NCBI GenBank assembly: GCA_030427965.1
Contig: JAUICD010000024.1
Span: forward strand, 1-47,129
Origin: Bdellovibrionia bacterium
GTDB taxonomy: Bacteria; Bdellovibrionota; Bdellovibrionia; Bdellovibrionales; JAUICD01
Reading direction: 5' to 3'
DNA length: 47,129 nucleotides
Under the pieces are notes generated by a model that was not told the origin of the DNA, ran no database searches, and was given only the letters and a program-made list of their open reading frames with translations. The position numbers and the translations under genes were made by a program. Shown here one piece after another: positions 33,912-41,243 of this stretch (its first letter is position 1; each line of letters opens with the position of its first letter).

Positions 33912-34334
33912 CTAGAGAAACAGGGTTTGTCCTAAATAGTGGCATGTACTTATTCCCGCAGGACCCTTTCTCTCAATTCGAAGTTCAATCCGTCTTAATT
34001 CTTTGAAACTCAGAATTGAAAAAGTAAGAGTGGGATCAAACTCCAATATCAACATATTCTCACTGATTTCATATTCCGTTTCATCTGATATAACTTTTCT
34101 GACTTTGATTTCATCATTATGTAGTGACACACTCCATAGTTTGTCTCCATCTACATCTTTCCTAAAGGAGAACTTATGGAGTCTCAATTCATCAGATGGA
34201 GTTCCATTCATCCAACATCGAGTCTCCACAACTTGAGACTCACCTGTAATCTCAGCAAAAAAGTCATCCAAATCTGATGCCTGAACAAAGGTTGAAAAGC
34301 CGAACAGCATTAACACAACAACGACATACTTCAC
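33912..34334 (-). CDS. Hypothetical secreted protein
   Basis: 140 residues, GTG start at 34334 with AAGGGGG 5 nt upstream. It has a signal peptide (MKYVVVVLMLFGFSTFVQA) and a mature beta-rich part (LWSVSLHNDEIKVRKV, MLILEFDPTLTFSIL, LRRIELRIERKG) with two Cys (TRCWMNG and STCHYLG) that probably form a disulfide. Not recognised. It lies between repeat-rich DNA and decayed genes but is itself intact. Confidence 0.65.
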   Translation of the reverse strand: MKYVVVVLMLFGFSTFVQASDLDDFFAEITGESQVVETRCWMNGTPSDELRLHKFSFRKDVDGDKLWSVSLHNDEIKVRKVISDETEYEISENMLILEFDPTLTFSILSFKELRRIELRIERKGPAGISTCHYLGQTLFL

Positions 34335-34630
34335 AAAAACCCCCTTATCTAAAAATAACTTGTGCTAAGCTACCCAAGACTCTCCTCTCCAACAAGACCT
34401 TTTAAATTCAATTGTTTAATATAATTTACTTCGGCCTCTTAGGCTTCGCGTTAATCTTCGCCCACTATCCAGGAGGGAATGCCCCCTCACTTGGACGGAG
34501 GATAATAGATTTTTCCAATTCTTCCTACTCTAAGTTTTCTAGTAATATCACATGGTAACGTCGCTCACCGTCAACATTTGAAAACGTTAATGAGAATAGA
34601 TTTCCTGATTCACTTAATCCACCTGAAACA
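34335..34630. other. 296-bp gap with a possible antisense coding relic
   Basis: No intact gene is supported. On the minus strand an open frame ends with GNLFSLTFSNVDGERRYHV and a stop at 34525. It looks protein-like but has no start, and upstream it overlaps the antitoxin fragment. It may be the 3' end of a lost gene. Confidence 0.25.
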
Positions 34631-34807
34631 ATGCCTAAACGATCAATGGATTGGAATGAACATTTAGCTAAAGAACTCAAAGACCCTGAATTTGCTCAAG
34701 GGTTTATTGAAGAACTTCTTTCTGAAGGCGACAGCTTGCAAGAAGCCCTTGGTAGAGCCATTCGTGCTTATGGTGTCAAAGAGTTTGCTAAGAAAGTAAA
34801 GCGATAA
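34631..34807 (+). pseudogene. Antitoxin-like protein (addiction-module HTH family), truncated
   Basis: 58 residues: MDWNEHLAKELKDPEFAQGF, LLSEGDSLQEALGRAIRAYG, VKEFAKKVKR then stop. Full-length relatives of this toxin-antitoxin antidote family have about 95 residues and continue through the second HTH helix and an NPT..TL..L segment, which is absent here. No toxin gene is recognisable on either side. Either the 3' end was lost or this is a short derivative. No ribosome binding site is obvious. Confidence 0.6.
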
Positions 34808-34868
34808 AGACAATTGCGAAATGGTTGAGAAAGATTTGTAGATATAGTTAATCAACACTTTTATAAGA

Positions 34869-35781
34869 TCACTCAATAAAATTGCATCCAGTGCTAGAAG
34901 TTTTTAACTCAAAAGCCCCGACCCTAAAAATAAAACCGGGATTATAGTTTTCTTGAATGTGCAGGCCGAGAACGTTATCCACGGGCTGTAATTTAGCCGC
35001 CGGACAAAGCCTGTCGCCAACCAGAAAAAAGAGAGCGAAAGGCTGGAAGTAGTTTTCGTTGTAAATATACGGCACAGCGATTTGATTGAGTTGTAACGGG
35101 GGGTGGGAGCTCCAAGGAAACATCTTGAGTCATTAGAGAGTTAAACTCATTTAAGTCCTCCGACTGTCTAAAATTTGCGCGTAGGACGGGAGCATCTAGG
35201 GTTAAGTCTCCTTTGTCATATCGATATGGAAGTACGAAATCTCCTTTACCATATCGATATGGAAGTACGAAATAAAAGGTGTTTAGGTCGATAATGGCCT
35301 TTTGATCAGCCCAAACTCTATACCCCTTGTTCAGAGCTTCAACAATACTACAACGAACGCAAGCGCCGCCATTTGCTCCAGTCATTATTAGTTCAGAAAT
35401 ACCAAAGCTATGGAGGTAAGCTTCTATTTTGTCAGCAACCCCACCATATTCGGCAAACATTCCACTGGAGGCCTTAACAAAGACTTCGACCAGATCGTAG
35501 TCACCAATTTCTTCCAAAAGTCGGTTGTTGGTCCGTCCTCTATCTACAATTTCCATAACAAGAATAGGAACCTGATTCGCTTTGGCAATTCTTATGAGTT
35601 CAATTTGGCGACTGAGGACGCTCTCAAGCTTTACTTGATTTCGTTCTATTTTTTCATAACCCTCTCTTTCCGCAAAATATGGCTGCATATCCATGATGAC
35701 TAGAGCGCTATTTTGGGCAAAGCAAAGTGAGCCCAGGACGGTAAGGAGGAAAAATAAGGTTATTGCATTGTAGAGTTTCAT
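34869..35781 (-). pseudogene. Exported isochorismatase-like cysteine hydrolase, frameshifted at a G6 run
   Basis: A signal peptide (LYNAITLFFLLTVLGSLCFA) precedes an isochorismatase fold: ALVIMDMQPYF (catalytic Asp), EVFVKASSGMF (Lys) and TGANGGACVRCSIVEAL (nucleophile Cys). The frame runs to 34993, but after VSLELPPP the plausible continuation (LQLNQIAVPYIYNENYFQPF, then DRLCPAAKLQPVDNV and GLHIQENYNPGFIFRVGAFE) is in the next frame, ending at 34869. Changing the run of six G at 35098-35103 by one base joins them into about 303 residues. An internal 11-residue tandem repeat (FVLPYRY(G/D)KGD) is present. It is coupled by GTGA to the upstream gene. Inactivation, phase variation or sequence error are all open. 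Confidence 0.7.
35207..35272 (-). repeat. 33-bp tandem duplication inside the isochorismatase-like gene
   Basis: Units 35207-35239 and 35240-35272 match at 31 of 33 positions and keep the frame, adding 11 residues (FVLPYRY(G/D)KGD) to the protein. Confidence 0.85.
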
Positions 35782-35783
35782 AT

Positions 35784-36141
35784 TCACCCGCTATCAGGTT
35801 CAAATTCTGTACCAACAAGATTCCAAGGTCCGGCCGGAATTTCATTTTTAAACGAGTGATCCTCTATGGTTAGGCGGTCTACATAAATGATATTTTTCTC
35901 GCTGCCGATTTTTTGTCTAACTTAAAAAAAAAGGCGCAAAAAAGTCACTTTCACTGAAGGTACAACTTGAAATCAAAACAAATGTGCTCTGTAGCTCAAT
36001 ACATTGGCATGTCCGTGTATTCCCAGTTACAACGAGCTGAACCTTTTCTTCGGCTCGCCAGTATTCTTCAACACTCTTTTTGATTACATACTTCTCGTAA
36101 TCGATTTCTTCCGGACGGGCTTTTGCCATAGATTTCTCCAT
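35784..36141 (-). pseudogene. Hypothetical protein with frameshift near an A9 run
   Basis: The start at 36141 (AAGGAG 6 nt upstream) gives EEIDYEKYVIKKSVEEYWRA and ESDFFAPFF, then a stop at 35917. In another frame, open from 35921 to 35784, the DNA reads KIGSEKNIIYVDRLTIEDHS, then NEIPAGPWNLVGTEF and a stop that overlaps the next gene start (GTGA). Both halves look coding, so they are probably one protein of about 119 residues. Indels in the nine-A run (35924-35932) and six-T run (35909-35914), or one base between them, would join them. The family is unknown. It forms an operon with the isochorismatase-like gene. Confidence 0.55.
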
Positions 36142-36200
36142 AATTGACTCCTTATATCATATCGTTCATGGGTTCAAAATATTGAAAAAAGTGTCCGGAG

Positions 36201-36215
36201 CACTTATTCAACGTC
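36201..36215 (+). repeat. Third copy of the CACTTATTCAAC repeat
   Basis: CACTTATTCAACGTC, with one mismatch to the copies at 33689 and 33831, just after a GTGTCCGGAG element and 60 bp before a transposase relic. It links the repeat to insertion-sequence debris. Confidence 0.55.
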
Positions 36216-36274
36216 TAAAGTGGGTGCAGTATATGAGTCGCTCATTCGCTGGGCAGTAGGTGGGGATAAAAGAG

Positions 36275-36388
36275 ATGGAAGATGGGATCTGGGTCGTAAG
36301 TTTTATGGACTATGACTTAGGATATTTTGATGAGAGAGGTTCTCGCGTAGAACCTGTGGAGGATCCTTTTGACTGGCAAAAAGTGTAA
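36275..36388 (+). pseudogene. IS481-like (rve) transposase C-terminal remnant
   Basis: A 37-residue frame reads WVVSFMDYDLGYFDE, then RVEPVEDPF and stops. The MDYDLGYFD..xxRVEPxxxPF pattern is the conserved C-terminal tail of IS481-type integrase-core transposases. The rest of the transposase is gone. Terminal-repeat-like sequence follows at once. Confidence 0.75.
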
Positions 36389-36426
36389 AGGATGTCTCCG
36401 GTATAAAGTGTAAACTATGTCTCCGG
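36380..36426 (+). repeat. Terminal direct repeats of the IS481-like element
   Basis: AAAGTGTAAA followed by (GG/CT)ATGTCTCCGG occurs at 36380-36401 and 36405-36426 (20 of 22 identical, 25-bp period), overlapping the transposase stop. Paired ATGTCTCCGG boxes mark the ends of such elements. The pair lies 19 bp from the tRNA-His 3' end. Confidence 0.7.
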
Positions 36427-36444
36427 AATGGACCCTTCAAAAAA

Positions 36445-36521
36445 TGGGGTGACCGACGGGACTTGAACCCGCGACCACAGGAATCACAATCCTGCGCTCT
36501 ACCAACTGAGCTACGACCACC
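36445..36521 (-). tRNA. tRNA-His (GTG anticodon)
   Basis: On the minus strand the gene folds into a full cloverleaf. The acceptor pairs GTGGTCG with CGGTCAC, with the His-specific extra G(-1) opposite C73 and an encoded CCA. The D arm is GCTCAGTTGGTAGAGC, the anticodon stem-loop CAGGATTGTGATTCCTG has anticodon GTG, and the T arm is GCGGGTTCAAGTCCCGT. Its 3' end points to the decayed region at lower coordinates. Confidence 0.97.
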
Positions 36522-36543
36522 ATAAGAGATCAAACTGACTCGA

Positions 36544-36572
36544 TTTATAATGAATGCCCCTTAGCTTGGCAA
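36544..36572 (-). promoter_or_regulatory. Sigma70-type promoter of tRNA-His
   Basis: On the minus strand TTGCCA (36572-36567), a 17-bp spacer and TATAAA (36549-36544) lie 22 bp before the mature tRNA 5' end, a near-consensus layout. A CCTTAGC/GCTAAGG inverted repeat overlaps the -35 region (36559-36581). Confidence 0.65.
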
Positions 36573-36731
36573 TGGCTAAGGCGGGCTCAATGCACCACAA
36601 CCCAGCGCGTAATCTGCCCCAATTAGACCTGATCCAACTTAAAATTCCACTTGCTCATAGATGACCACGCTGAAAAACTCTATAAGACTCGTCCACTTGC
36701 AATTAAGAGCTCCAAGTAATAGGTCTCTCCT

Positions 36732-37343
36732 ATGGAAAAACCCTACTCTCCCTCATGTGATAGGAACAAAAACGTCATACTTGAGGCTCTTCAAAAATAC
36801 GCCACACAACAAAAACCCATAAAGCTGTTTGAAATTGGAAGTGGCACAGGTCAACACGCGGCCTTTATTGCCCAACAAGTGCCGCACATCACCTGGCTCC
36901 CAAGCGACACAAAGGAAAATCACTCAGCAATTCTTGAGTGGACCCAAACAATAAAAAATATCGAGGAACCCTTAGAGTATCAAGTGGGAAAGAATAACCT
37001 TCCTATCTTAGACGCTGATATTTATTTTACAGCAAACACTCTTCACATCATGAGTTGGGAAGAAAATCTCAAATTTTTTGAGAATCTCTCAAAAATCAAA
37101 CCCGATGCACTTCTTTTTATCTATGGCCCCTTTAACTACAGTGGAGAATTCACCTCAGAGAGCAATCGACAATTCAACGGCTGGCTTTTTGAAAGAAATC
37201 GTTTGTCAGGCATTCGAAACTTTGAAGATGTCGAAGGTGAACTTATAAAGTCCGGCTTTGATCTTATGAAAGACATTGAAATGCCTGCAAACAACAGAAC
37301 TCTCATATTTAAAAAAGCTCGTGCTACCCTGTCTCCCACTTAG
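36732..37343 (+). CDS. DUF938 family SAM-dependent methyltransferase
   Basis: 203 residues with the whole DUF938 pattern: YSPSCDRNKNVILEAL, LFEIGSGTGQHAAFIA (SAM-binding motif I), WLPSDTKEN, LLFIYGPFNYSGEFTSESN, SGIRNFEDVE and EMPANNRTLIFKK at the end. The substrate is not established for the family. It lies 210 bp beyond tRNA-His on the opposite strand, and the gap holds only the tRNA promoter. No strong Shine-Dalgarno sequence is seen (GGTCTCTCCT before the ATG). Confidence 0.88.
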   Translation: MEKPYSPSCDRNKNVILEALQKYATQQKPIKLFEIGSGTGQHAAFIAQQVPHITWLPSDTKENHSAILEWTQTIKNIEEPLEYQVGKNNLPILDADIYFTANTLHIMSWEENLKFFENLSKIKPDALLFIYGPFNYSGEFTSESNRQFNGWLFERNRLSGIRNFEDVEGELIKSGFDLMKDIEMPANNRTLIFKKARATLSPT

Positions 37344-37428
37344 TGCAATGTAAATCAGATGAAACTTTGTCTAAAGCTGCCTGAAACAATATCACTAGCT
37401 ATAAAGCTCCACCTAAACTTCTAAATAC

Positions 37429-38076
37429 TTAGAAATGAGCCCTTATTCCAACTTGAGGGCGGATACCATTGTAAATATTGGCCTCAGGCATTTCACTATC
37501 ATCATCAGCATGAGGCACAAAAAAGACTGCATTGAATTCTGCATAGAACGATATTGCAGACGTTGTTGAGCCAAAAAATGAAGATCGATTTTCAACAAAA
37601 ACAATATCTATACCTGAAGCAATATACATTCCCCAAAGTTGATTAGCATCATAGAGTTCGCCATCAGGCATGATATAAAGCGCACCTATTTGGCTATAGT
37701 TTTGAACAATATCTTTGTAAGCCTTATTTCTAGATTCCCAAACAAGTCCAAGTGCTCTTGAATGAGATTGCACATAATCTCCATCATCCAAATAAAGATT
37801 GGCTTTGGTTGTTGACCAATAGAAAAGTCCCAAGCTATTGAAAATGGATTTTCCCATTATCGAATACGAAAAAAGACTTGGAGTTGTTAGACCAATTTCA
37901 ATACCATACCCACTTTCAGGAAAATGAAAACCAATGTTATGCTTCCAACTGGATCGCTCCGAGAATGCCTTTTCATCAGTTTTTCGGCTTACCACTTCTC
38001 CGTCTTCAGCAAGGCCAATTTGTGCAAAAACCAAGACGCCAACCAATGACATCAATACAACATAGACAACTTTCAT
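37429..38076 (-). CDS. Outer-membrane beta-barrel-like protein
   Basis: 215 residues with a signal peptide (VLMSLVGVLVFAQIGLA) and alternating strands (NIGFHFPESGYGIEIGL, SLGLFYWSTTKANLYL, FYAEFNAVFFV, PQVGIRAHF) ending in Phe, the usual barrel C-terminal residue. About eight strands are suggested. No family is recognised. AGGGAGGA precedes the ATG. It is convergent with the DUF938 gene. Confidence 0.65.
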   Translation of the reverse strand: MKVVYVVLMSLVGVLVFAQIGLAEDGEVVSRKTDEKAFSERSSWKHNIGFHFPESGYGIEIGLTTPSLFSYSIMGKSIFNSLGLFYWSTTKANLYLDDGDYVQSHSRALGLVWESRNKAYKDIVQNYSQIGALYIMPDGELYDANQLWGMYIASGIDIVFVENRSSFFGSTTSAISFYAEFNAVFFVPHADDDSEMPEANIYNGIRPQVGIRAHF

Positions 38077-38324
38077 CTATCCTCCCTAGAGCTATGACTT
38101 TCTTTCAAATCATTTAGACCGGATATAGCCGACAGCCCTTAAAATACAAGGCTCGCTGCTACAATTGCCCCTCTCCCCTATAATCAACGACATAGAGCCA
38201 AGAAAAAATTTTTAAAACTCACTCCATTGTCTCAACGTGAGCTAGAAAATTTTCAATTCACACATTTTGACTTACCCAGACCTTTTCTTTAACGACATAG
38301 TGAGAAAAATCGTTAGGAGGTAAT

Positions 38325-38819
38325 ATGAACTTCATCAAAATAATTGCTCTAGTCACTTTCCTTTTCAGTGCAACTGGGCATACCTCAGAATCCCATTCAG
38401 AAATACAACTGCTAGCCCAACTCAATCAGTACTTCAATCCACGGGTGCTACCAACTGGCTATGAAGGAATTGAAATCGACACTCCAGAGTTTAAAAGCCG
38501 ACTCAAGGCCTATTTTAGAAAACTAAATCATGAAAAACGCTCACAGTGGAAAAACTATGTCTATAATAGCATTGAATTTGAACATTTGAGCCCGTCAGAG
38601 CGACGACGTATCGCAAACAACCCAAAAGAGGAATTGGAAGTACAGTACCTCATTGAGATTGAACGTGTTTGGCTCGTTAAAAAAGATGGCCGCAACATAG
38701 GCTATGTCTTTGAAACCACAGACCATGTGCAAGCCGAAATCTACCAAGATGGGGCTGGAATCTATATCTTTTTTGAGATGAACTTCGAACTGGCGTTCGA
38801 ATTGAAATGGTCTGCCTAA
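38325..38819 (+). CDS. Hypothetical secreted protein
   Basis: 164 residues with a signal peptide (MNFIKIIALVTFLFSATGHT) and AGGAGG 5 nt before the ATG. The mature part has charged helices (FKSRLKAYFRKLNHEKRSQW, LSPSERRRIANNPKEE) and a strand-rich end (RNIGYVFETTDHVQAEIYQD, GIYIFFEMNFELAFEL). There are no Cys in the mature part. Not recognised. It is the first of three consecutive small exported proteins on this strand; the 248-bp upstream gap holds no other gene. Confidence 0.7.
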   Translation: MNFIKIIALVTFLFSATGHTSESHSEIQLLAQLNQYFNPRVLPTGYEGIEIDTPEFKSRLKAYFRKLNHEKRSQWKNYVYNSIEFEHLSPSERRRIANNPKEELEVQYLIEIERVWLVKKDGRNIGYVFETTDHVQAEIYQDGAGIYIFFEMNFELAFELKWSA

Positions 38820-38951
38820 GCCCAAATCTAGGGCCCTCTGGGCTCTAGTAATGATCAAGAATTTGACAACCCTTACTCCTTTACAAAGCCTTGAAATATC
38901 TAAGTAAAAATCAATTTGATAAAGTAAAATACCTCTTATGAGGTGCGACCT

Positions 38952-39347
38952 ATGAGAACTTTACTAATCATTTTTTCTGTCTTTGCAATTCATATAACAA
39001 CATCTGCTTCTGAGCGATTGGAACTAGATGCCTCACTTCCAGAGCATTGCTTTGCTGACATCACAGACTTTGATGCTCCTGTAAATGAAGACGAAGAAGT
39101 TGGAGAATTCAGTACCAGTGCGATCAAAACACTGGAGGTAGACTGCAAAGGAAAAGGGTTGATCGAAACAACAGTCGACAACCGACAGAGTATTTACTCG
39201 ATCTCAAACAAATCCACATGTGATAAAACAACAACACTACAACTTGAAACCACACCAGGAACAACAAAGCTCTATATTTGCCAAAGTGACGACACGGCAA
39301 AAAACCAGGACGCCATCAAGGTTTCCATCAGATATTTTAGACTCTAA
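38952..39347 (+). CDS. Hypothetical secreted protein
   Basis: 131 residues from ATG 38952 (GAGGTG 6 nt upstream). It has a signal peptide (TLLIIFSVFAIHITTSA) and a small beta-rich domain with four Cys (EHCFAD, VDCKGK, STCDKT, YICQSD) spaced for two disulfides. Not recognised. It is followed after 17 bp by another exported protein, so the two are probably co-transcribed. Confidence 0.68.
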   Translation: MRTLLIIFSVFAIHITTSASERLELDASLPEHCFADITDFDAPVNEDEEVGEFSTSAIKTLEVDCKGKGLIETTVDNRQSIYSISNKSTCDKTTTLQLETTPGTTKLYICQSDDTAKNQDAIKVSIRYFRL

Positions 39348-39364
39348 AGGTTTGGGAGTCTGCT

Positions 39365-39979
39365 ATGCGCCTGTTTACAACTCTAGTATTACTACTCGGC
39401 ATTTGCTCAACAAGCCACGCAAGATTTCCACTTCAACATGAGAGAATTGCGTTTGAAGAAAACAACATTCTTTTAATATCCTATCGCCCAAAGTGGGGAG
39501 AAAAGTCTAAAGGAATTTTAGTCACTGAAGACGATAATGAGCGCTTTCATTTTTATATATGTAATGATCAGTGGGAGCGCCCCCCTGAATTGAGTTGCAA
39601 GCCAATACAATTCAATCGAACTGATCGAGCCTTTCTTCATTCCTCAGTGTCCTTTGATGAAATCATTGAAGACCTGAGTCATTTGAAGCCGAAGTATTTT
39701 CAAAAAATTCAACGTATGAGTCTTTCACAAAGAGCGCTTTTAGGGCTCACTGTCATACTAGCTCCAGGTGGTTTAGCCCTGGGTGCTGGACTTGTATTAA
39801 AACCTCTTACGATGATGTGCTACGACGCTCTTGATGATGGGCGACTATTTCGCACTAAAATTGCCAGACTTTCAGAGGGCCTCGAGTCCATTCGAGATGT
39901 CTATTTTCATGAACTTGATTCCTATGTCGATTACCTTAGAACTGAAGTTGCACTCAAAGAATTTCTAGCAACTCGCTAG
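39365..39979 (+). CDS. Hypothetical exported protein with a hydrophobic central segment
   Basis: 204 residues. It has a signal peptide (MRLFTTLVLLLGICSTSHA), a strand-rich N-terminal part with two Cys (FYICNDQ and LSCKPI), and then a Gly/Leu/Ala segment (ALLGLTVILAPGGLALGAG) that could be a membrane helix, followed by a charged helical end. GGGAG lies 7 nt upstream of the ATG. Not recognised. It shares a transcript with the preceding gene and is convergent with rmuC. Confidence 0.66.
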   Translation: MRLFTTLVLLLGICSTSHARFPLQHERIAFEENNILLISYRPKWGEKSKGILVTEDDNERFHFYICNDQWERPPELSCKPIQFNRTDRAFLHSSVSFDEIIEDLSHLKPKYFQKIQRMSLSQRALLGLTVILAPGGLALGAGLVLKPLTMMCYDALDDGRLFRTKIARLSEGLESIRDVYFHELDSYVDYLRTEVALKEFLATR

Positions 39980-39995
39980 GAGTATATATACCTAG

Positions 39996-41243
39996 TTAAA
40001 CTTCTGCATCCACTTCTGACTCAGAATCAGACATCAACTCACGGGGCATGTTTTCTAAAGTCTCAGGTTTCGTATCTTTTTTACTTTGAATAGCTCCCAA
40101 GTCTTTGACTCGTTTTACAGATGGCATAACTCGCGACTCAAGTGAGCCAACACTTGCATTAAAGGCTCGTACAGTTTGATCAAGATTTTTTCCAATAGAA
40201 CGAAAGTGCGTCAGCCAATTTCCCAAGCGATCATACAGATCTTTTGATTCACTCACGATTTTTTCTGCATTCTCAGTCATCTGATTTTGTTGCCACCCAA
40301 AGGCAACAGCCTTTAAAAGAGCAACCAAATTGGTTGGGGAACAGATCACAATCTTATCCTTCATCGCATCCTCAAGTAGATTCGAATCAACCTCAAGTGC
40401 GGCATAGAGAAGCGCTTCATTTGGAACAAAGAGAACCGTAAACTCTGGTGAGGATTTGAATTGCTCCCAATACGACTTTCTAGAAAGCTCCACAACACGA
40501 GTGCGTAGTGTTTTCGCATGTTTCTCTAAATGCTCTCTTCTCTTCAGATCATTATCAGATTCAAGGGCCTTTAAAAAATCTTCGTTTGTCGCTTTTGAGT
40601 CCACTACAATTGTTCGGTCTCCGGGAAGTCGAACTACCATGTCTGGACGCTGTCGACTATCTCCAAGGGTGGTTGAAACCTGCTCCTCAAAATCACAATA
40701 AGAGTTCATACCAGCAAGTTCCACGACACGTTTGAGTTGAAGCTCTCCCCAACTCCCCTTCACTCCAGGTCGGCGTAAAGCACTCGCAAGATGATGCGTT
40801 TCTTTTCTTAGAACCTCATTGGACTGAGTGATTTGGGTCAACTGCACGCTTAAACGTCCAAATTGATCTTGCCTTTGATTTTCAACATCTCTTAAATCTT
40901 TCTCGACTTTATGAATTGCAGTTTTAATGGGATCCATCAGTTTTTGAATTTCAACAACCTTCTCACTAAAAGTACTATTGGCTTCAACCGTTTTCTTATC
41001 TAGACGCTCAGATGCCAGTTTTAAAAAAGAATCCGCGTTTTGTGAAAAGACATCTGTGGCCAAGTTTTTAAAAACAGACTCAAGTTTTACTTCACGCTCT
41101 TTCTCTCCAAGAACTTGTGCTTCAAGTGAAATCAGTTTTTCTCTTAGCTCCACTTTTTCTCTCAAAACTTTAGAATGCTTTATCAGAAACAAAGTCGCAC
41201 ATATCCAACCAACAAGTGCTACCCCACCCACTATATAAATCAT
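39996..41243 (-). CDS. rmuC: RmuC family DNA recombination protein
   Basis: 415 residues. An N-terminal membrane helix (IYIVGGVALVGWICATLFLI) is followed by a long coiled coil (about 25-170) and the RmuC core: RRPGVKGSWGELQLKRVVEL, DSKATNEDFLKALE, SPEFTVLFVPNEALLYAAL and IVCSPTNLVALLKAVAFGW. RmuC limits inversions at short inverted repeats, and its core resembles a restriction-nuclease fold. Its ATG overlaps the stop of the thioredoxin/TPR gene (ATGA at 41243-41240), making it the last gene of a three-gene coupled operon. Confidence 0.93.
   Translation of the reverse strand: MIYIVGGVALVGWICATLFLIKHSKVLREKVELREKLISLEAQVLGEKEREVKLESVFKNLATDVFSQNADSFLKLASERLDKKTVEANSTFSEKVVEIQKLMDPIKTAIHKVEKDLRDVENQRQDQFGRLSVQLTQITQSNEVLRKETHHLASALRRPGVKGSWGELQLKRVVELAGMNSYCDFEEQVSTTLGDSRQRPDMVVRLPGDRTIVVDSKATNEDFLKALESDNDLKRREHLEKHAKTLRTRVVELSRKSYWEQFKSSPEFTVLFVPNEALLYAALEVDSNLLEDAMKDKIVICSPTNLVALLKAVAFGWQQNQMTENAEKIVSESKDLYDRLGNWLTHFRSIGKNLDQTVRAFNASVGSLESRVMPSVKRVKDLGAIQSKKDTKPETLENMPRELMSDSESEVDAEV

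Noticed and set aside
36303..36533. Open frame with GGRSSVGRAQDCDSCGRGFK
   Set aside because: This is the translation of the tRNA-His gene, a well-known false peptide.
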